64,000 nucleotides of DNA from Akkermansiaceae bacterium UBA2381. GTDB lineage: Bacteria; Verrucomicrobiota; Verrucomicrobiia; Verrucomicrobiales; DEV007. The position numbers and the translations under genes are program-made. The stretch lies in assembly GCA_002344215.1 (NCBI GenBank), contig DDSV01000026.1, positions 9,275-73,274 on the forward strand, read 5' to 3'. The notes under the pieces were generated by a model. That model made no database searches. It saw only the letters and a list, made by a program, of their open reading frames with translations, and was not told where the DNA came from. Of the stretch, positions 50,716 to 60,029 are shown one piece after another; the stretch's first letter is position 1, and every line of letters starts with the position of its first letter.

Positions 50716-51827
50716 ACTCCTCTGCCTACTGGGAGTCGGAGAAGGTCGATCTCCGTCTCAATCCGAAGCGCCCGGTCGATGCGGCGGACTTGCGGGATTT
50801 TCTCCGCGAGGATTGCGGGATACGATCTTCAGTTGTCATCGCCACCTCCGGATCGAGCGGGAGAGCGAAGTTTGTCGTTCTTTCGAAAGCGGCACTGCTT
50901 GCCTCCGCCCGTGCGGTCAATTCCCATTGTGGCCTGGCAGGTGATGACATCTGGCTGGGAGGTCTCTCGACCTTCCATGTCGGGGGGCTTGGTATTTATG
51001 CCAGGGCTGTCTGCTCCGGGGCTCAAGTGGTGCCGATGGGGTGGGATCAATGGACCCGTGACGGATCCGCTTTGGTCGAAGCCATCAGACAGTGCGGGGC
51101 GACCCTCACTTCATTGACTCCGGTGCACTTGAGTGATCTTGTCGGAGCCTCTGTCCCTTGTCCGGATTCCCTGCGCGGTGTTTTCCTCGGGGGAGGGAAA
51201 ATTCAGGAAACGCTGGTCCAAAAGGCGCGTGAACTTGGCTGGCCGATATGGGCCACGTATGGCATGTCGGAGGCGTCTTCGCAGATTGCAACCAGTCTCG
51301 ACAGTCGTGTCGATTGGCTCACGCTTCTTCCGATCTGGGAGTGCCGGACGGATCGCGAGTCGCGGCTCTTGCTTCGGGGAGAGGCTCTCTTTTCGGGATA
51401 TGCGGAGAAGAAGGGCGGTCGGTGGAGCTTCGATCCCGCCCGGGATGAATCAGGCTGGTTTGTGACAGGCGACCGGGTCGAACTTGATAATGATGCCCTC
51501 CGCTTTCTGGGGAGAGGCGACGATCGGGTGAAAGTGTCGGGAGAGCTGATCTCTCTTTCCTCTCTCAATTCCAGGGTCGAGGACCTTGGTTATATCGGAG
51601 CGGTCGTGGCCCTTCCGGACACTCGCAGGGAAAACGAGTTGGTCCTTGTCATCGAAGGAGAGGGAGGAGAGTGCCTTAAACGATTTAACGATGGCCTGGC
51701 CGTGATCGAACAGGTGAGCCGTATCGTCGAGCTCAGGGAACTTCCGCGGACAGACCTTGGCAAAATTGATCGGTTAAGAGTCACTGAACTCGCGTGGGCA
51801 GCTCACTCTTCCCATCCGACCGGCTGA
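50697..51827 (+). CDS. menE: o-Succinylbenzoate-CoA ligase MenE
   Basis: This 376-residue member of the acyl-adenylate superfamily has the P-loop ATSGSSGRAKFVVLS, LGGLSTFHVGGLGIYARAV, the ATYGMSEASSQIAT core motif, FVTGDRVEL (ATP-ribose Asp), and the hinge GRGDDRVKVSGELI. It activates o-succinylbenzoate with CoA before MenB. It is shorter than typical acyl-CoA ligases (500-550 residues), as bacterial MenE often is, and the lysine of the C-terminal domain appears in LPRTDLGKIDR. Its last 25 bp overlap the convergent PHP gene. Confidence 0.92.
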   Translation: METTELNSSAYWESEKVDLRLNPKRPVDAADLRDFLREDCGIRSSVVIATSGSSGRAKFVVLSKAALLASARAVNSHCGLAGDDIWLGGLSTFHVGGLGIYARAVCSGAQVVPMGWDQWTRDGSALVEAIRQCGATLTSLTPVHLSDLVGASVPCPDSLRGVFLGGGKIQETLVQKARELGWPIWATYGMSEASSQIATSLDSRVDWLTLLPIWECRTDRESRLLLRGEALFSGYAEKKGGRWSFDPARDESGWFVTGDRVELDNDALRFLGRGDDRVKVSGELISLSSLNSRVEDLGYIGAVVALPDTRRENELVLVIEGEGGECLKRFNDGLAVIEQVSRIVELRELPRTDLGKIDRLRVTELAWAAHSSHPTG

Positions 51828-53026
51828 ATCCAGGCCTGTTCCATTTGACCGTGGAACGAGGGATTGGGGTGCTTCCGACTCGAGGTGATCGTGGCGCGAA
51901 GGTAAAGGGCGTCGTCAGGGAGTGTAAAGCCCGGCTCATTCCCCGTGACAGTGGCAAAAATCTCCCCGATGCCCGTCTTTTCCGCGGCGGCATCATATCC
52001 CTTCCGCGTCCCGATGAAGGTGGTCGTGTAGTCAACTCCATCGATCGGTGTGATCGACAGTGAAAGAGTGCCTTTGTCAGGATCGTGCCTGATCGCGTCG
52101 AGGGTTACCCCCGAACTTGCGTAGAATTTTCCCTCGTGCATCGCTGCGACAATAGAGTCACCGTCAAGTTTCTCCGCTCCGACCATGATCCATCCCCGCC
52201 CCGGCGAGACATCCTCTCCGTGGTAGGTGTGTGAATCGTCCGTCGCCACTCCCATGAGCGGCGCGAAGCCGAGTTCGGCGATACGGATGGTGTTGGCGAT
52301 GTCCCAGATCGCTTCGTCTCCCGGGCGGGTATCGTCGCCGAGATGGTTGATTCCGGGGTGGCCGTTGTAAACTTCGAAGTAGGCCCCTTCGGCGACATCA
52401 GCCAGATCTTCGGCCGTGAGGGCCCACTTGAAGTTCGGGTGATTGAGGTGGGCAAGGATGGGTCGGCCCGTTTTTTCCGAGTGAGCTTTGATGGCCTTCA
52501 TGCTCTTTCTCAGCACTTCCCGGGCGGAGAGATTCTCGTCTTTGATCGGTTCGATCACGCTATCGAGATTGATGGCGTTGATGTGGACAGGATTGCCCTG
52601 TCCGGAATTCGACATCTCCTCGGCCGGAAGCAGGTAAAATTCCCCCGGTTTTTCGAGGGCTGCGCGGCATTCCTCAAGCGTTTTCAAAACAATGCCGTCC
52701 TTGTTTTCCCGGGTTTCACGCTTGAGCCAGTTCTTGCCAAAGCGGGCTTCTGCTTTGGTAACGGCGTCGCGACCGACCGCTTTCTGGCGTATCCGGATGG
52801 ACTCGAGATCCAGCCACTTGTCGCCCTCCTGAAGGACATTGTGATCACTCATTCCCACAAAGTCGTAACCGTGCGAGCGATACCAGTCGAAAATCATTTC
52901 AGGGAAATCGTTCCCGTCGCTCCACAGGGAATGCGTATGGGTGTTTCCCTTGAACCAACTCCGGGTGTCTTGGTCCCGGGCGGAGAGGGGAAGGGCGAGG
53001 ACAAATAGCAGCGAAAGAACTCTCAT
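51803..53026 (-). CDS. Secreted PHP-domain phosphoesterase-like protein
   Basis: The ATG at 53026 gives 407 residues with a signal peptide (MRVLSLLFVLALPLSA); the frame is open from 53110. PHP-fold motifs are GNTHTHSLWSDG (His-x-His), VGMSDHN (Asp-His), ILAHLNHPNF (His) and VATDDSHTYHGE (Asp-x-His). The metal ligands of a PHP phosphodiesterase are present. The C-terminal quarter is beta-rich. It is probably periplasmic and acts on a phosphoester, with unknown substrate. The 3' end overlaps menE by 25 bp in convergent orientation. Confidence 0.8.
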   Translation of the reverse strand: MRVLSLLFVLALPLSARDQDTRSWFKGNTHTHSLWSDGNDFPEMIFDWYRSHGYDFVGMSDHNVLQEGDKWLDLESIRIRQKAVGRDAVTKAEARFGKNWLKRETRENKDGIVLKTLEECRAALEKPGEFYLLPAEEMSNSGQGNPVHINAINLDSVIEPIKDENLSAREVLRKSMKAIKAHSEKTGRPILAHLNHPNFKWALTAEDLADVAEGAYFEVYNGHPGINHLGDDTRPGDEAIWDIANTIRIAELGFAPLMGVATDDSHTYHGEDVSPGRGWIMVGAEKLDGDSIVAAMHEGKFYASSGVTLDAIRHDPDKGTLSLSITPIDGVDYTTTFIGTRKGYDAAAEKTGIGEIFATVTGNEPGFTLPDDALYLRATITSSRKHPNPSFHGQMEQAWIQPVGWEE

Positions 53027-53106
53027 TCCGTCGAGAGTAGCAAAGCAGTGGCCATGAGGACAATAGACTCCTGATGGCCTCATCAAGGCTGGCTGCAGAA
53101 CCCGGA

Positions 53107-53931
53107 TCAATCAATTGTGATCGTCTTCGGATCAAAGTCGACCGATGGGTACTTCATATCGAGACCTTTGAGTGTCTTGATGAGTATATCGGCGACAACA
53201 AGATCCCGATACCACTTGCGGTCTGCAGGCACGGCATACCATGGCGCCGCCTCGGTGCTGGTCTTTTCCAGGACGTCGCTGTAGGCCTCCATGAACTTCG
53301 GCCAGAGAGCCCGGTCATCTAGGTCTCCGGGGTTGAACTTCCAGAGTTTCTCCGAATCATCGAGGCGCGCCTGCAAGCGCTGTTTCTGTTCATCGGGCGA
53401 AATGTTAAGGAAGATTTTGAGGATGGTGGTTCCCTCATCAGCGAGCATCTGCTCGAAATTCACGATGTGATCGTAACGCTTTTCCCACCTCGACTTTGGA
53501 AAAATCTCGCGGACCCGAACGGCAAGGATATCCTCGTAGTGACTGCGATTGAAGATAACGACTTCGCCGTTCTGGGGCACTTCCTGATGGATGCGCCAGA
53601 GGTAGTCGTGGGCGAGTTCGAGCGGGCTGGGACGTTTAAAGGATGCGACGCGGATGCCCTGGGGATCCATCTTGTCGAAAACATTGCGTATGACTCCGTC
53701 TTTCCCTCCGGTGTCCATCGCCTGGAAGATCACAAGGAGGCGCTGCTTGCCTTCGGCGTAGAGTCGGGTCTGGAGTTCGTCGATCTCTTTGGCGAAGGAC
53801 TTCATGAGTTCCTCGCCCTCTTTTTTTTCCATCGGGAAGAGGCTTTCGTCAGTGGTCGGGATGGCGGTGATGTCAACTTTTCCGCCGGGCTGGATGCGGA
53901 AAGGGTGGTTCTTAAGTGAAATGGCGGGCAT
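53107..53931 (-). CDS. ppk2: Polyphosphate kinase 2 family protein
   Basis: The ATG at 53931 gives 274 residues. Motifs are the Walker A-like FQAMDTGGKDGVIRNVF, the RPSPLELAHDYLWRIHQEVPQNGEVVIFNRSHYEDIL block with the Walker B-like Asp, and WEKRYDHIVNFEQML with the arginine lid. PPK2 moves phosphate from polyphosphate to AMP, ADP or GDP. The single-domain size and motif spacing fit the class that works on AMP and ADP, but I cannot assign the nucleotide. Cytoplasmic. It lies downstream of hemW, across a 19-bp inverted repeat. Confidence 0.92.
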   Translation of the reverse strand: MPAISLKNHPFRIQPGGKVDITAIPTTDESLFPMEKKEGEELMKSFAKEIDELQTRLYAEGKQRLLVIFQAMDTGGKDGVIRNVFDKMDPQGIRVASFKRPSPLELAHDYLWRIHQEVPQNGEVVIFNRSHYEDILAVRVREIFPKSRWEKRYDHIVNFEQMLADEGTTILKIFLNISPDEQKQRLQARLDDSEKLWKFNPGDLDDRALWPKFMEAYSDVLEKTSTEAAPWYAVPADRKWYRDLVVADILIKTLKGLDMKYPSVDFDPKTITID

Positions 53932-53990
53932 GAGGTGAGGGTAAACCGGGCACTGGGAAGTCGGCAAGGTTTTTTGACTACGGGAAGGGT

Positions 53991-54073
53991 CTCACACAAA
54001 GCCACTAAGGAGCTGACGAGTTTGCTGGTTTTGTGGATATGATCTTCTTTGTGTCTTAGTGGCTTTGTGTGAG
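53991..54073. repeat. Perfect 19-bp inverted repeat with CACAAAG words
   Basis: The arm at 53991-54009 is the exact reverse complement of 54055-54073; 45 nt lie between. It begins CTCACACAAAG and lies just after the hemW stop, so it may form a stem at the end of that transcript. The second arm is part of a TTTGTGT/CTTAGTG repeat pattern. Confidence 0.85.
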
Positions 54074-54081
54074 ATCAAACC

Positions 54082-55170
54082 TCACACCAGCTCCGCCGCA
54101 ATCGGATCAGCAAGGGCCTTTCCGGCCCGTGTGAGCACAAGATTCCCCATTCTTTCCTCGACCAGACCCTGTTGGGTGAGGGACTCAAGAGGGTCAAGCG
54201 ACGGGAGTAGATTCATCGGCAATCCTTCGCGGGTGCGGAGGCGGAGGGCGATGGCCTCGGTGCGCCGGTCTTCCTCACTCAGGAGCTCGATGTCGGTGCG
54301 GGTGTCAAAGCCACCCTGAGAAGCACGCACATAGGCGGCGGTGTCAGGCAGGGTTTTCCAGCGCTGCCCCTTGATCGTTGAGACAGCTCCGGGCCCGAGG
54401 CCTAGATAGTCGGCACCGGCCCAGTAGGAGCGATTGTGTTGTGATTCGAATCCGGGACGGGCGTAGTTCGAAATCTCGTAGTGGCCGTAGCCGGAGGCCT
54501 CAAGAAAGTCGATGGCCTGATAAAAGAGATCCGCATCGCGGTCCTCGTTCGTGTCGAGGTCGCCGCTTTGGTGTCGTGTCAGGAATTCGGTGTCTTCCTC
54601 GTAAGTGAGATTGTAGGCTGAAAAATGTTCGGGCTGCAGGGTGACGGCCTGTTCGAGGTCTGCCTGCCAGAGCGAGGTCGTCTGCCCGGGTATCGAAAAC
54701 ATGAGGTCGATACTGATGTTCTCAAATCCGGCTTCACGAAGAATCTCATACGCGGCGATCGCGTCAGCAGGGGAGTGATCGCGACCTAGGGTTTTAAGGG
54801 TTTCCTCCTGAAAGGATTGAATGCCCAGGCTAATGCGATTAGCGCCCAGCTCGCGCATCAGTTTCGCCTTCTCCAGATCGAAGGTGGCGGGATTCGCCTC
54901 CAGTGTCCACTCGAGGACATTGCGAAGATCAAAATGCTCAGCGAGCCCCCTCATGAGGTGTGAGAGCAGTGTCGGACTCAGAAGCGAGGGGGTGCCGCCT
55001 CCGAAGTAGACAGTCTTCGGTGCGATTATTTCTCCGGCAGAGCGAAGGCGAGCCTCGGCGAGGATGGCGTCAACAAAATCGCGGTTGGCGAGATTGCCTG
55101 GCTTATGTTTGTAGAACCCACAGTAGGGACAAATGTGGTGGCAGAAGGGGATGTGCAGGTAGAGGTGCAA
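54082..55170 (-). CDS. hemW: Radical SAM protein HemW (coproporphyrinogen oxidase-like)
   Basis: This 362-residue protein opens with LYLHIPFCHHICPYCGFY, giving the Cys10-x3-Cys14-x2-Cys17 radical SAM motif and one more aromatic. Other marks are VYFGGGTPSLL, EANPATFDLEKAKLMRELGANRISLGIQSFQEETLK and ENISIDLMFSIPGQT. The sequence of the N-terminus lacks the HNxxY plus extra cysteine arrangement of HemN, which agrees with HemW, a haem-binding chaperone-like protein. It sits 2 nt downstream of the NfeD gene and is probably co-transcribed with it. Confidence 0.9.
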   Translation of the reverse strand: MHLYLHIPFCHHICPYCGFYKHKPGNLANRDFVDAILAEARLRSAGEIIAPKTVYFGGGTPSLLSPTLLSHLMRGLAEHFDLRNVLEWTLEANPATFDLEKAKLMRELGANRISLGIQSFQEETLKTLGRDHSPADAIAAYEILREAGFENISIDLMFSIPGQTTSLWQADLEQAVTLQPEHFSAYNLTYEEDTEFLTRHQSGDLDTNEDRDADLFYQAIDFLEASGYGHYEISNYARPGFESQHNRSYWAGADYLGLGPGAVSTIKGQRWKTLPDTAAYVRASQGGFDTRTDIELLSEEDRRTEAIALRLRTREGLPMNLLPSLDPLESLTQQGLVEERMGNLVLTRAGKALADPIAAELV

Positions 55171-55172
55171 GG

Positions 55173-55646
55173 TCAGCCTCCTTCCCTGATCTCACGCACA
55201 ATGATGCTGGGACCGCGGGTCTCCACGATCTCGACTTTTGCTCCGCGCTTGATGGAGGGGCCTTCGGTGACGATATCGATTTTCTCTCCGTCAAAATCGC
55301 CGCGACCGGAGGGGAACAGATCGGTCACGGCGAGGCCCTTACGACCGGTCATGGTTTGCCTGTCCTGAAGTCCCTGATCAACTCCGACGGCGTCATTGAG
55401 GATGAGTTGCTTTGTAAAGGGAAGCCGGTGAAAAAGCCGCATCCAGAGGTTGAGCGTGATCAATCCGGCGACGACGAGAATGCCGAGTGCGATGGTTCCG
55501 GCGGTGGCCCCGTAGGAAACGAAGGTGGCGATCACGGCTCCGAAGAGGCAGATCACGGCCACAATCCCGAGCAGTCCGCCGGGAAGGACGAGCTCAGCGA
55601 GGGCTGCCAGGATTCCAACCGCGCAGAGAATGAGGATGGTGGTCAT
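55173..55646 (-). CDS. NfeD-like membrane protein
   Basis: This 157-residue protein has three or four short membrane segments in residues 1-80 (MTTILILCAVGILAALAELVLPGGLLGIVAVICLFGAVIATF, then GTIALGILVVAGLITL). A C-terminal OB-fold-like domain (about 100-155; GRKGLAVTDLFPSGRGDFDGEKIDIVTEGPSIKRGAKVEIVE) follows, as in NfeD. Such proteins pair with SPFH/stomatin proteins or truncated ClpP-like proteases; none is next to it here. It lies between secA and hemW on the same strand. Function is unclear. Confidence 0.85.
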   Translation of the reverse strand: MTTILILCAVGILAALAELVLPGGLLGIVAVICLFGAVIATFVSYGATAGTIALGILVVAGLITLNLWMRLFHRLPFTKQLILNDAVGVDQGLQDRQTMTGRKGLAVTDLFPSGRGDFDGEKIDIVTEGPSIKRGAKVEIVETRGPSIIVREIREGG

Positions 55647-55682
55647 GACATTCCAGGAGCAGTTGGATCGGAAAGTGCCGGA

Positions 55683-58600
55683 TCAGCTCTTACCGCAACA
55701 CGATTTGAACTTCTTGCCACTCCCGCAGGGGCAGAGATCATTTCGTCCGACCTTGGGCATTTCGCGGCGCTGTGGAGTCTTCGGGATCTGAATCTCGGGC
55801 CTTTGCTGGGCCGGAGCAGCGGGGGAAAGCGAATTGCCTCCGCCTGCGGCGAGACCGGAAAGGACGTCGGGACGGCTCATCTGGATTCCCTTGAGAACGC
55901 GGTTGAAGTCCTCCGGTCGAGTGGTGGTTGTCCGGAAGAGATTGCCGAGAACCTCTGATTTGATCCTGTCCATGAGGCCAACGAAGAGTTCGTAGGCGGC
56001 ATGTTTGTACTCAACGAGGGGATCCTTCTGCGCGTAGCGATAGTTGCCGATGGACTCGCGAAGGCTGTCCATCTCGTAAAGATGCTCCTGCCAGAGTTGG
56101 TCGATGCTGTGGAGGATGACCCATCGTTCGAGGTCCTCGACCCGCTCGGGATCCTCGTGATTGGTTTTGACCTCGTAGGCGGCCTTCACCTGGGAGATGA
56201 GGAACTCAAGATTCTCCTCATCGTTGCGGCTTTCAAGGCCGGCATCAGCGGCATTGAGAGCGAGAGGGAAATGGGTGTTCACGACCTGCAGGGCCGCATC
56301 CGGAATAAGGGACCCCGTGTCGGGATCGAGGCAGTCATCGAGCAGTACAGGAAGCGCGTCCTCGATGATTTCGACGATGAGAGCATGGGGATCCTCGGTG
56401 CGAAGCACTTCGTTGCGGTAGCCGTAAACGACGCTCCGCTGGTTGTTCATGACATCATCGTATTCGAGAATGTGTTTGCGCGAGAGATAATCACGTGACT
56501 CGACTTTCTTCTGGGCGTTCTCGACCGACTTGTTGAGCCAGGGGTGTTCGAGTTCCTGACCTTCCTCCAGGCCGAAGCGCTCCATCATCTTGGTCATGCG
56601 TTCGGCGGCACCGAACTGCATCATGAGATCATCCTCGAAGCTGACGTAGAAAACGGACTTTCCGGGATCACCCTGACGCGAACATCGGCCGCGCAACTGG
56701 CGGTCAACGCGGCGGCTGCGGTGACGCTCGGTGCCGATGACAAAAAGTCCGCCTTTGTCAGCGACGCCTTCGCCCAGTTTGATGTCCGTTCCCCGACCGG
56801 CCATGTTCGTGGCCACGGTGACAGATCCGGCCTGTCCGGCGCGGGAGACGATCTCGGCCTCCTGAAGGTGGAATTTCGCGTTCAGAACCGCGTGAGGGAT
56901 CTTCTCGCGCTGGAGCATTCTCGCGAGCACCTCGGAGGACTCAACGCTGGCGGTTCCCAAAAGAATCGGCTGACCGGCTACGTGTCGCTCTTTAACCAGA
57001 TCGATAACCGCCTTGAACTTCTCCCGCTGGGTCTTGAAGATTTTGTCGTTGAGATCAACACGGGCGATCGGCCGGTTTGTCGGGACGACAAGAACCTCGA
57101 GTTTGTAGATGTCGTGGAATTCCGCGGCTTCGGTCTCGGCGGTTCCGGTCATGCCTCCGAGTTTCTGATAGAGACGGAAGTAGTTCTGGATCGTGATGGT
57201 GGCGTAGGTCTGGGTCTCACCCTCGATCTTGACCCCTTCTTTTGCCTCGACCGCCTGGTGTAGACCGTCAGACCATCGGCGACCGGCCATCTTACGGCCG
57301 GTGTTTTCGTCGACGATCATGACTCGATTGTCCTCGACGACGTAGTGCACGTCTTTCTCGTAAAGGGTATAGGCCTTCATGAGCTGGGAGATGGTGTGCA
57401 TCTTCTCCGCCTGGGCGCTCATTTGCATCTGAAGGTCGCGTTTAGCGGCTGCCTTCTGGCTGTCGGTGAGGGAGTCTTTTCCATCAATGACGGAGAAGGC
57501 TTCGGAAAGGTCCGGTAGCACAAATGCCTGCGGATCATCCGGACTGAGCACCTCACGCCCTTTTTCAGTGAGCTCGGCCTCGTGTGCTTTCGGGTCGAGG
57601 GTGAAATAGAGCTCCTCTTTCAATGCGAAGAGCGCGGTCTTTTGCGGATCGCGATAGAACTCAAGTTCTGTCTTTTCAATCGCGCGGCGGACGTCGGTAT
57701 TCTCCATGGCGCGCAGCAGGGCACGGTTGCGGGGCATCCCGAGCTTCACCTTGTAGTAAAGGGTGCCTGCTTCGGTCGCATCCCCGGCATCGAGCGCTTT
57801 TTTTGCCTCCTGGGCGAGGTCGTTACAAAGCTGGGTCTGCTTGCGGTGCAGATTCTGGATGGCCGTCTTGTAGAGGTCGAACTGCTGGTCCTGACGGACA
57901 GTGACCGGGCCGGAGATGATGAGCGGAGTCCGTGCCTCGTCCACGAGGACTGAGTCCACTTCGTCAATGAGGGCAAAGTAGTGATTCCGTTGAACCTGCT
58001 GGGCGGCCTCCTGGGCCATGCCATTGTCCCGAAGATAATCAAACCCGAACTCACTCGCGGTGCCGTAGGTGATGTCCCGGCGATATTGATCTCTGCGGAT
58101 TTCGCCCCGCTGATCATTCTGAATGACCCCAACGGTGAGGCCCAGGTATTCAAAGAGGTAACCCATCCACTCGGCATCGCGGCGGGCGAGGTAGTCATTG
58201 ACGGTGATGACGTGAACGCCGAGACCGGTGAGGGCGTTGAGATAGACCGGGAGGGTGGCGACGAGAGTTTTTCCTTCGCCGGTGGCCATCTCAGCGATCA
58301 TTCCACGATGGAGTCCGACGCCGCCGATCAACTGCACGTCAAAGTGAACCATTTCCCACTTCACGGGATGGTCGCAGACGATCCACTCACGACCGCAGAG
58401 GCGGCGCGCCGCATTTTTCACCACGGCAAAGGCTTCCGGGAGAATGTTGTTCAGGTAGGTGGCCCGGGCTGCGGGGAACTCGTCTTTCAGTTCATGAAAG
58501 AGGTGCTGGGCTTCGAGGATCTTGTCCGGCAGCGACTCATCATCGACACCCTCAACGGCATTCGGGCGGACAAAACCCTCGGCCTTGCGGAATTCTCCCG

Positions 58601-58874
58601 CGAGCGACTCAAACTTCTCCGCCCAGTAACGGAGCAGTTCACGGTTCTTTTCGGCGGGCCTTGACCTCAGAATGCGGTCGCTATAGCTCTCGATTTGAAG
58701 ACTGTAGCGGTCAAGGTGCGACTTCCATGCGGCGGTCTTGTCCTTAAGAATCTGCTCGGGTTGATTCTGCAGCTCCTTTTCGAGCTCGTTGATCTTTAAA
58801 ACGAGCGGAGCGATACCGCGGATAATGCGGTTGTTTCTACTGCCGACGATGAGTTTCAGGAGCCACTTAACCAT
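55683..58874 (-). CDS. secA: Preprotein translocase ATPase SecA
   Basis: This 1063-residue protein has all SecA features: the Walker A MATGEGKTLVATLPVYL, the DEVDSVLVDEARTPLIISGP Walker B/DEAD-type segment, VATNMAGRGTDIKLG, the ERHRSRRVDRQLRGRCSRQGDPG motif, and the SEC-C zinc motif CPCGSGKKFKSCCG at the C-terminus. It powers export of unfolded proteins through SecYEG. It is longer than typical (about 900), with an insertion in the nucleotide-binding or preprotein-crosslinking region around residues 320-450. The many signal peptides in the window are plausible clients. Confidence 0.96.
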   Translation of the reverse strand: MVKWLLKLIVGSRNNRIIRGIAPLVLKINELEKELQNQPEQILKDKTAAWKSHLDRYSLQIESYSDRILRSRPAEKNRELLRYWAEKFESLAGEFRKAEGFVRPNAVEGVDDESLPDKILEAQHLFHELKDEFPAARATYLNNILPEAFAVVKNAARRLCGREWIVCDHPVKWEMVHFDVQLIGGVGLHRGMIAEMATGEGKTLVATLPVYLNALTGLGVHVITVNDYLARRDAEWMGYLFEYLGLTVGVIQNDQRGEIRRDQYRRDITYGTASEFGFDYLRDNGMAQEAAQQVQRNHYFALIDEVDSVLVDEARTPLIISGPVTVRQDQQFDLYKTAIQNLHRKQTQLCNDLAQEAKKALDAGDATEAGTLYYKVKLGMPRNRALLRAMENTDVRRAIEKTELEFYRDPQKTALFALKEELYFTLDPKAHEAELTEKGREVLSPDDPQAFVLPDLSEAFSVIDGKDSLTDSQKAAAKRDLQMQMSAQAEKMHTISQLMKAYTLYEKDVHYVVEDNRVMIVDENTGRKMAGRRWSDGLHQAVEAKEGVKIEGETQTYATITIQNYFRLYQKLGGMTGTAETEAAEFHDIYKLEVLVVPTNRPIARVDLNDKIFKTQREKFKAVIDLVKERHVAGQPILLGTASVESSEVLARMLQREKIPHAVLNAKFHLQEAEIVSRAGQAGSVTVATNMAGRGTDIKLGEGVADKGGLFVIGTERHRSRRVDRQLRGRCSRQGDPGKSVFYVSFEDDLMMQFGAAERMTKMMERFGLEEGQELEHPWLNKSVENAQKKVESRDYLSRKHILEYDDVMNNQRSVVYGYRNEVLRTEDPHALIVEIIEDALPVLLDDCLDPDTGSLIPDAALQVVNTHFPLALNAADAGLESRNDEENLEFLISQVKAAYEVKTNHEDPERVEDLERWVILHSIDQLWQEHLYEMDSLRESIGNYRYAQKDPLVEYKHAAYELFVGLMDRIKSEVLGNLFRTTTTRPEDFNRVLKGIQMSRPDVLSGLAAGGGNSLSPAAPAQQRPEIQIPKTPQRREMPKVGRNDLCPCGSGKKFKSCCGKS

Positions 58875-59027
58875 GGTAAAAACGGGACGGAAATTTCAGG
58901 AAGCTGGAACTATAGGTCATCTTGAGCAATTTTCAGCGAGTTTTCGATCCGGCGCGGGGCACAGGGGGAACAGTGGCGGCCGGCGGCGGGTGATTGCTGA
59001 TGCGCTCGCGAATGAAAAAGGGGAAAT

Positions 59028-59795
59028 TCAGGCGTGGCGCCTTATAAATTCATCGGCCAGAGCGCGATAGGCGGTCGCCCCGGAGCAGGTGGGTGCGTAG
59101 TCGATAATGGATTTCCCATAACTCGGGGCTTCGCCGAGACGGATATTCCGCGGTATTATCGTTTCATAGGTGACCTCGGGAAAGTACTCACGGACATCGT
59201 TAATCACCATGGCCGAGAGGTTGGTGCGGCTGTCAGCCATGGTCATGACGATTCCTTCAAGGACCACTTCGGCGTTGGCCCCGGAGTCCCGGATCTGCTG
59301 ATGCACGCCGACAATTTTTGAGAGGCCCTCGAGACCGAAATACTCGCACTGGAGGGGAACGATCAACTCGTCTGCCGCAGCCAGAGCCGAGGTCATGAGG
59401 ACACCGAGAGAAGGGGGGCAGTCGATGAGCAGATAGTCCGCCTGATTTTTGTTCTTAAAAGGGGCGAGGAGCTTGCGCAGACGGACGAGGTGGTCGTCTT
59501 CGCGCGCCATTTCGATTTCGCATCCGGCGAGATCCATATCGCAGGGAATGAGGGAGAGATTGGGATATTTGGTCTGGAGAACCAGTTCGGAAACATCTCC
59601 GCCCCCGATAAGATGCTGGTAGATGCTGGGGTGATCGCCCGGGACGAAATCAAGAGCGCTGGTGGAATTCGCCTGAGGATCGAGATCGAGAATGGTGACC
59701 TTCACCCCCCGCTCCGCGAGGCAGGCGCCCAGGTTCACCGAGGTGGTGGTTTTTCCAACTCCGCCTTTTTGGTTGGCAATGGCAATGATCTTCAT
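59028..59795 (-). CDS. parA: ParA/Soj-family ATPase
   Basis: This 255-residue protein starts with the deviant Walker A IANQKGGVGKTTTSVNLG and has DLDPQANSTSA (Walker A' region), DYLLIDCPPSLGVLMTSAL (Walker B) and QCEYFGLEGLSKI. These are the marks of chromosomal ParA/Soj, which bind DNA nonspecifically and move ParB-parS complexes. No ParB lies next to it: the neighbours are secA downstream and a divergent S11 carboxypeptidase-like gene. It could still work with a ParB encoded elsewhere, or position another cargo. Confidence 0.92.
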   Translation of the reverse strand: MKIIAIANQKGGVGKTTTSVNLGACLAERGVKVTILDLDPQANSTSALDFVPGDHPSIYQHLIGGGDVSELVLQTKYPNLSLIPCDMDLAGCEIEMAREDDHLVRLRKLLAPFKNKNQADYLLIDCPPSLGVLMTSALAAADELIVPLQCEYFGLEGLSKIVGVHQQIRDSGANAEVVLEGIVMTMADSRTNLSAMVINDVREYFPEVTYETIIPRNIRLGEAPSYGKSIIDYAPTCSGATAYRALADEFIRRHA

Positions 59796-60029
59796 GAAAT
59801 TTTTCTAGGTCGAAGGGTCGGGGGCGGAAACTTGCCCGATCCTGACGCGGGTGAAAGGGAAATTCCGGATTCGACGCGAAAAAGTCATTCAAGGGGAAGA
59901 CAATCGCGCCTAAAAATAGGAAGAATCATCATGAACTCCATGAAAAATCACACCTTGCAATCGCGGCACTCATTTGTTGTATTGGTGAGGTCGCGCCAGT
60001 CTGCGCCGAACCGCTAATTTTTCTCCGAG

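Noticed and set aside
53991..54073. Inverted repeat as the ends of a small mobile element
   Set aside because: Only 45 nt lie between the arms, there is no target duplication, and no transposase.
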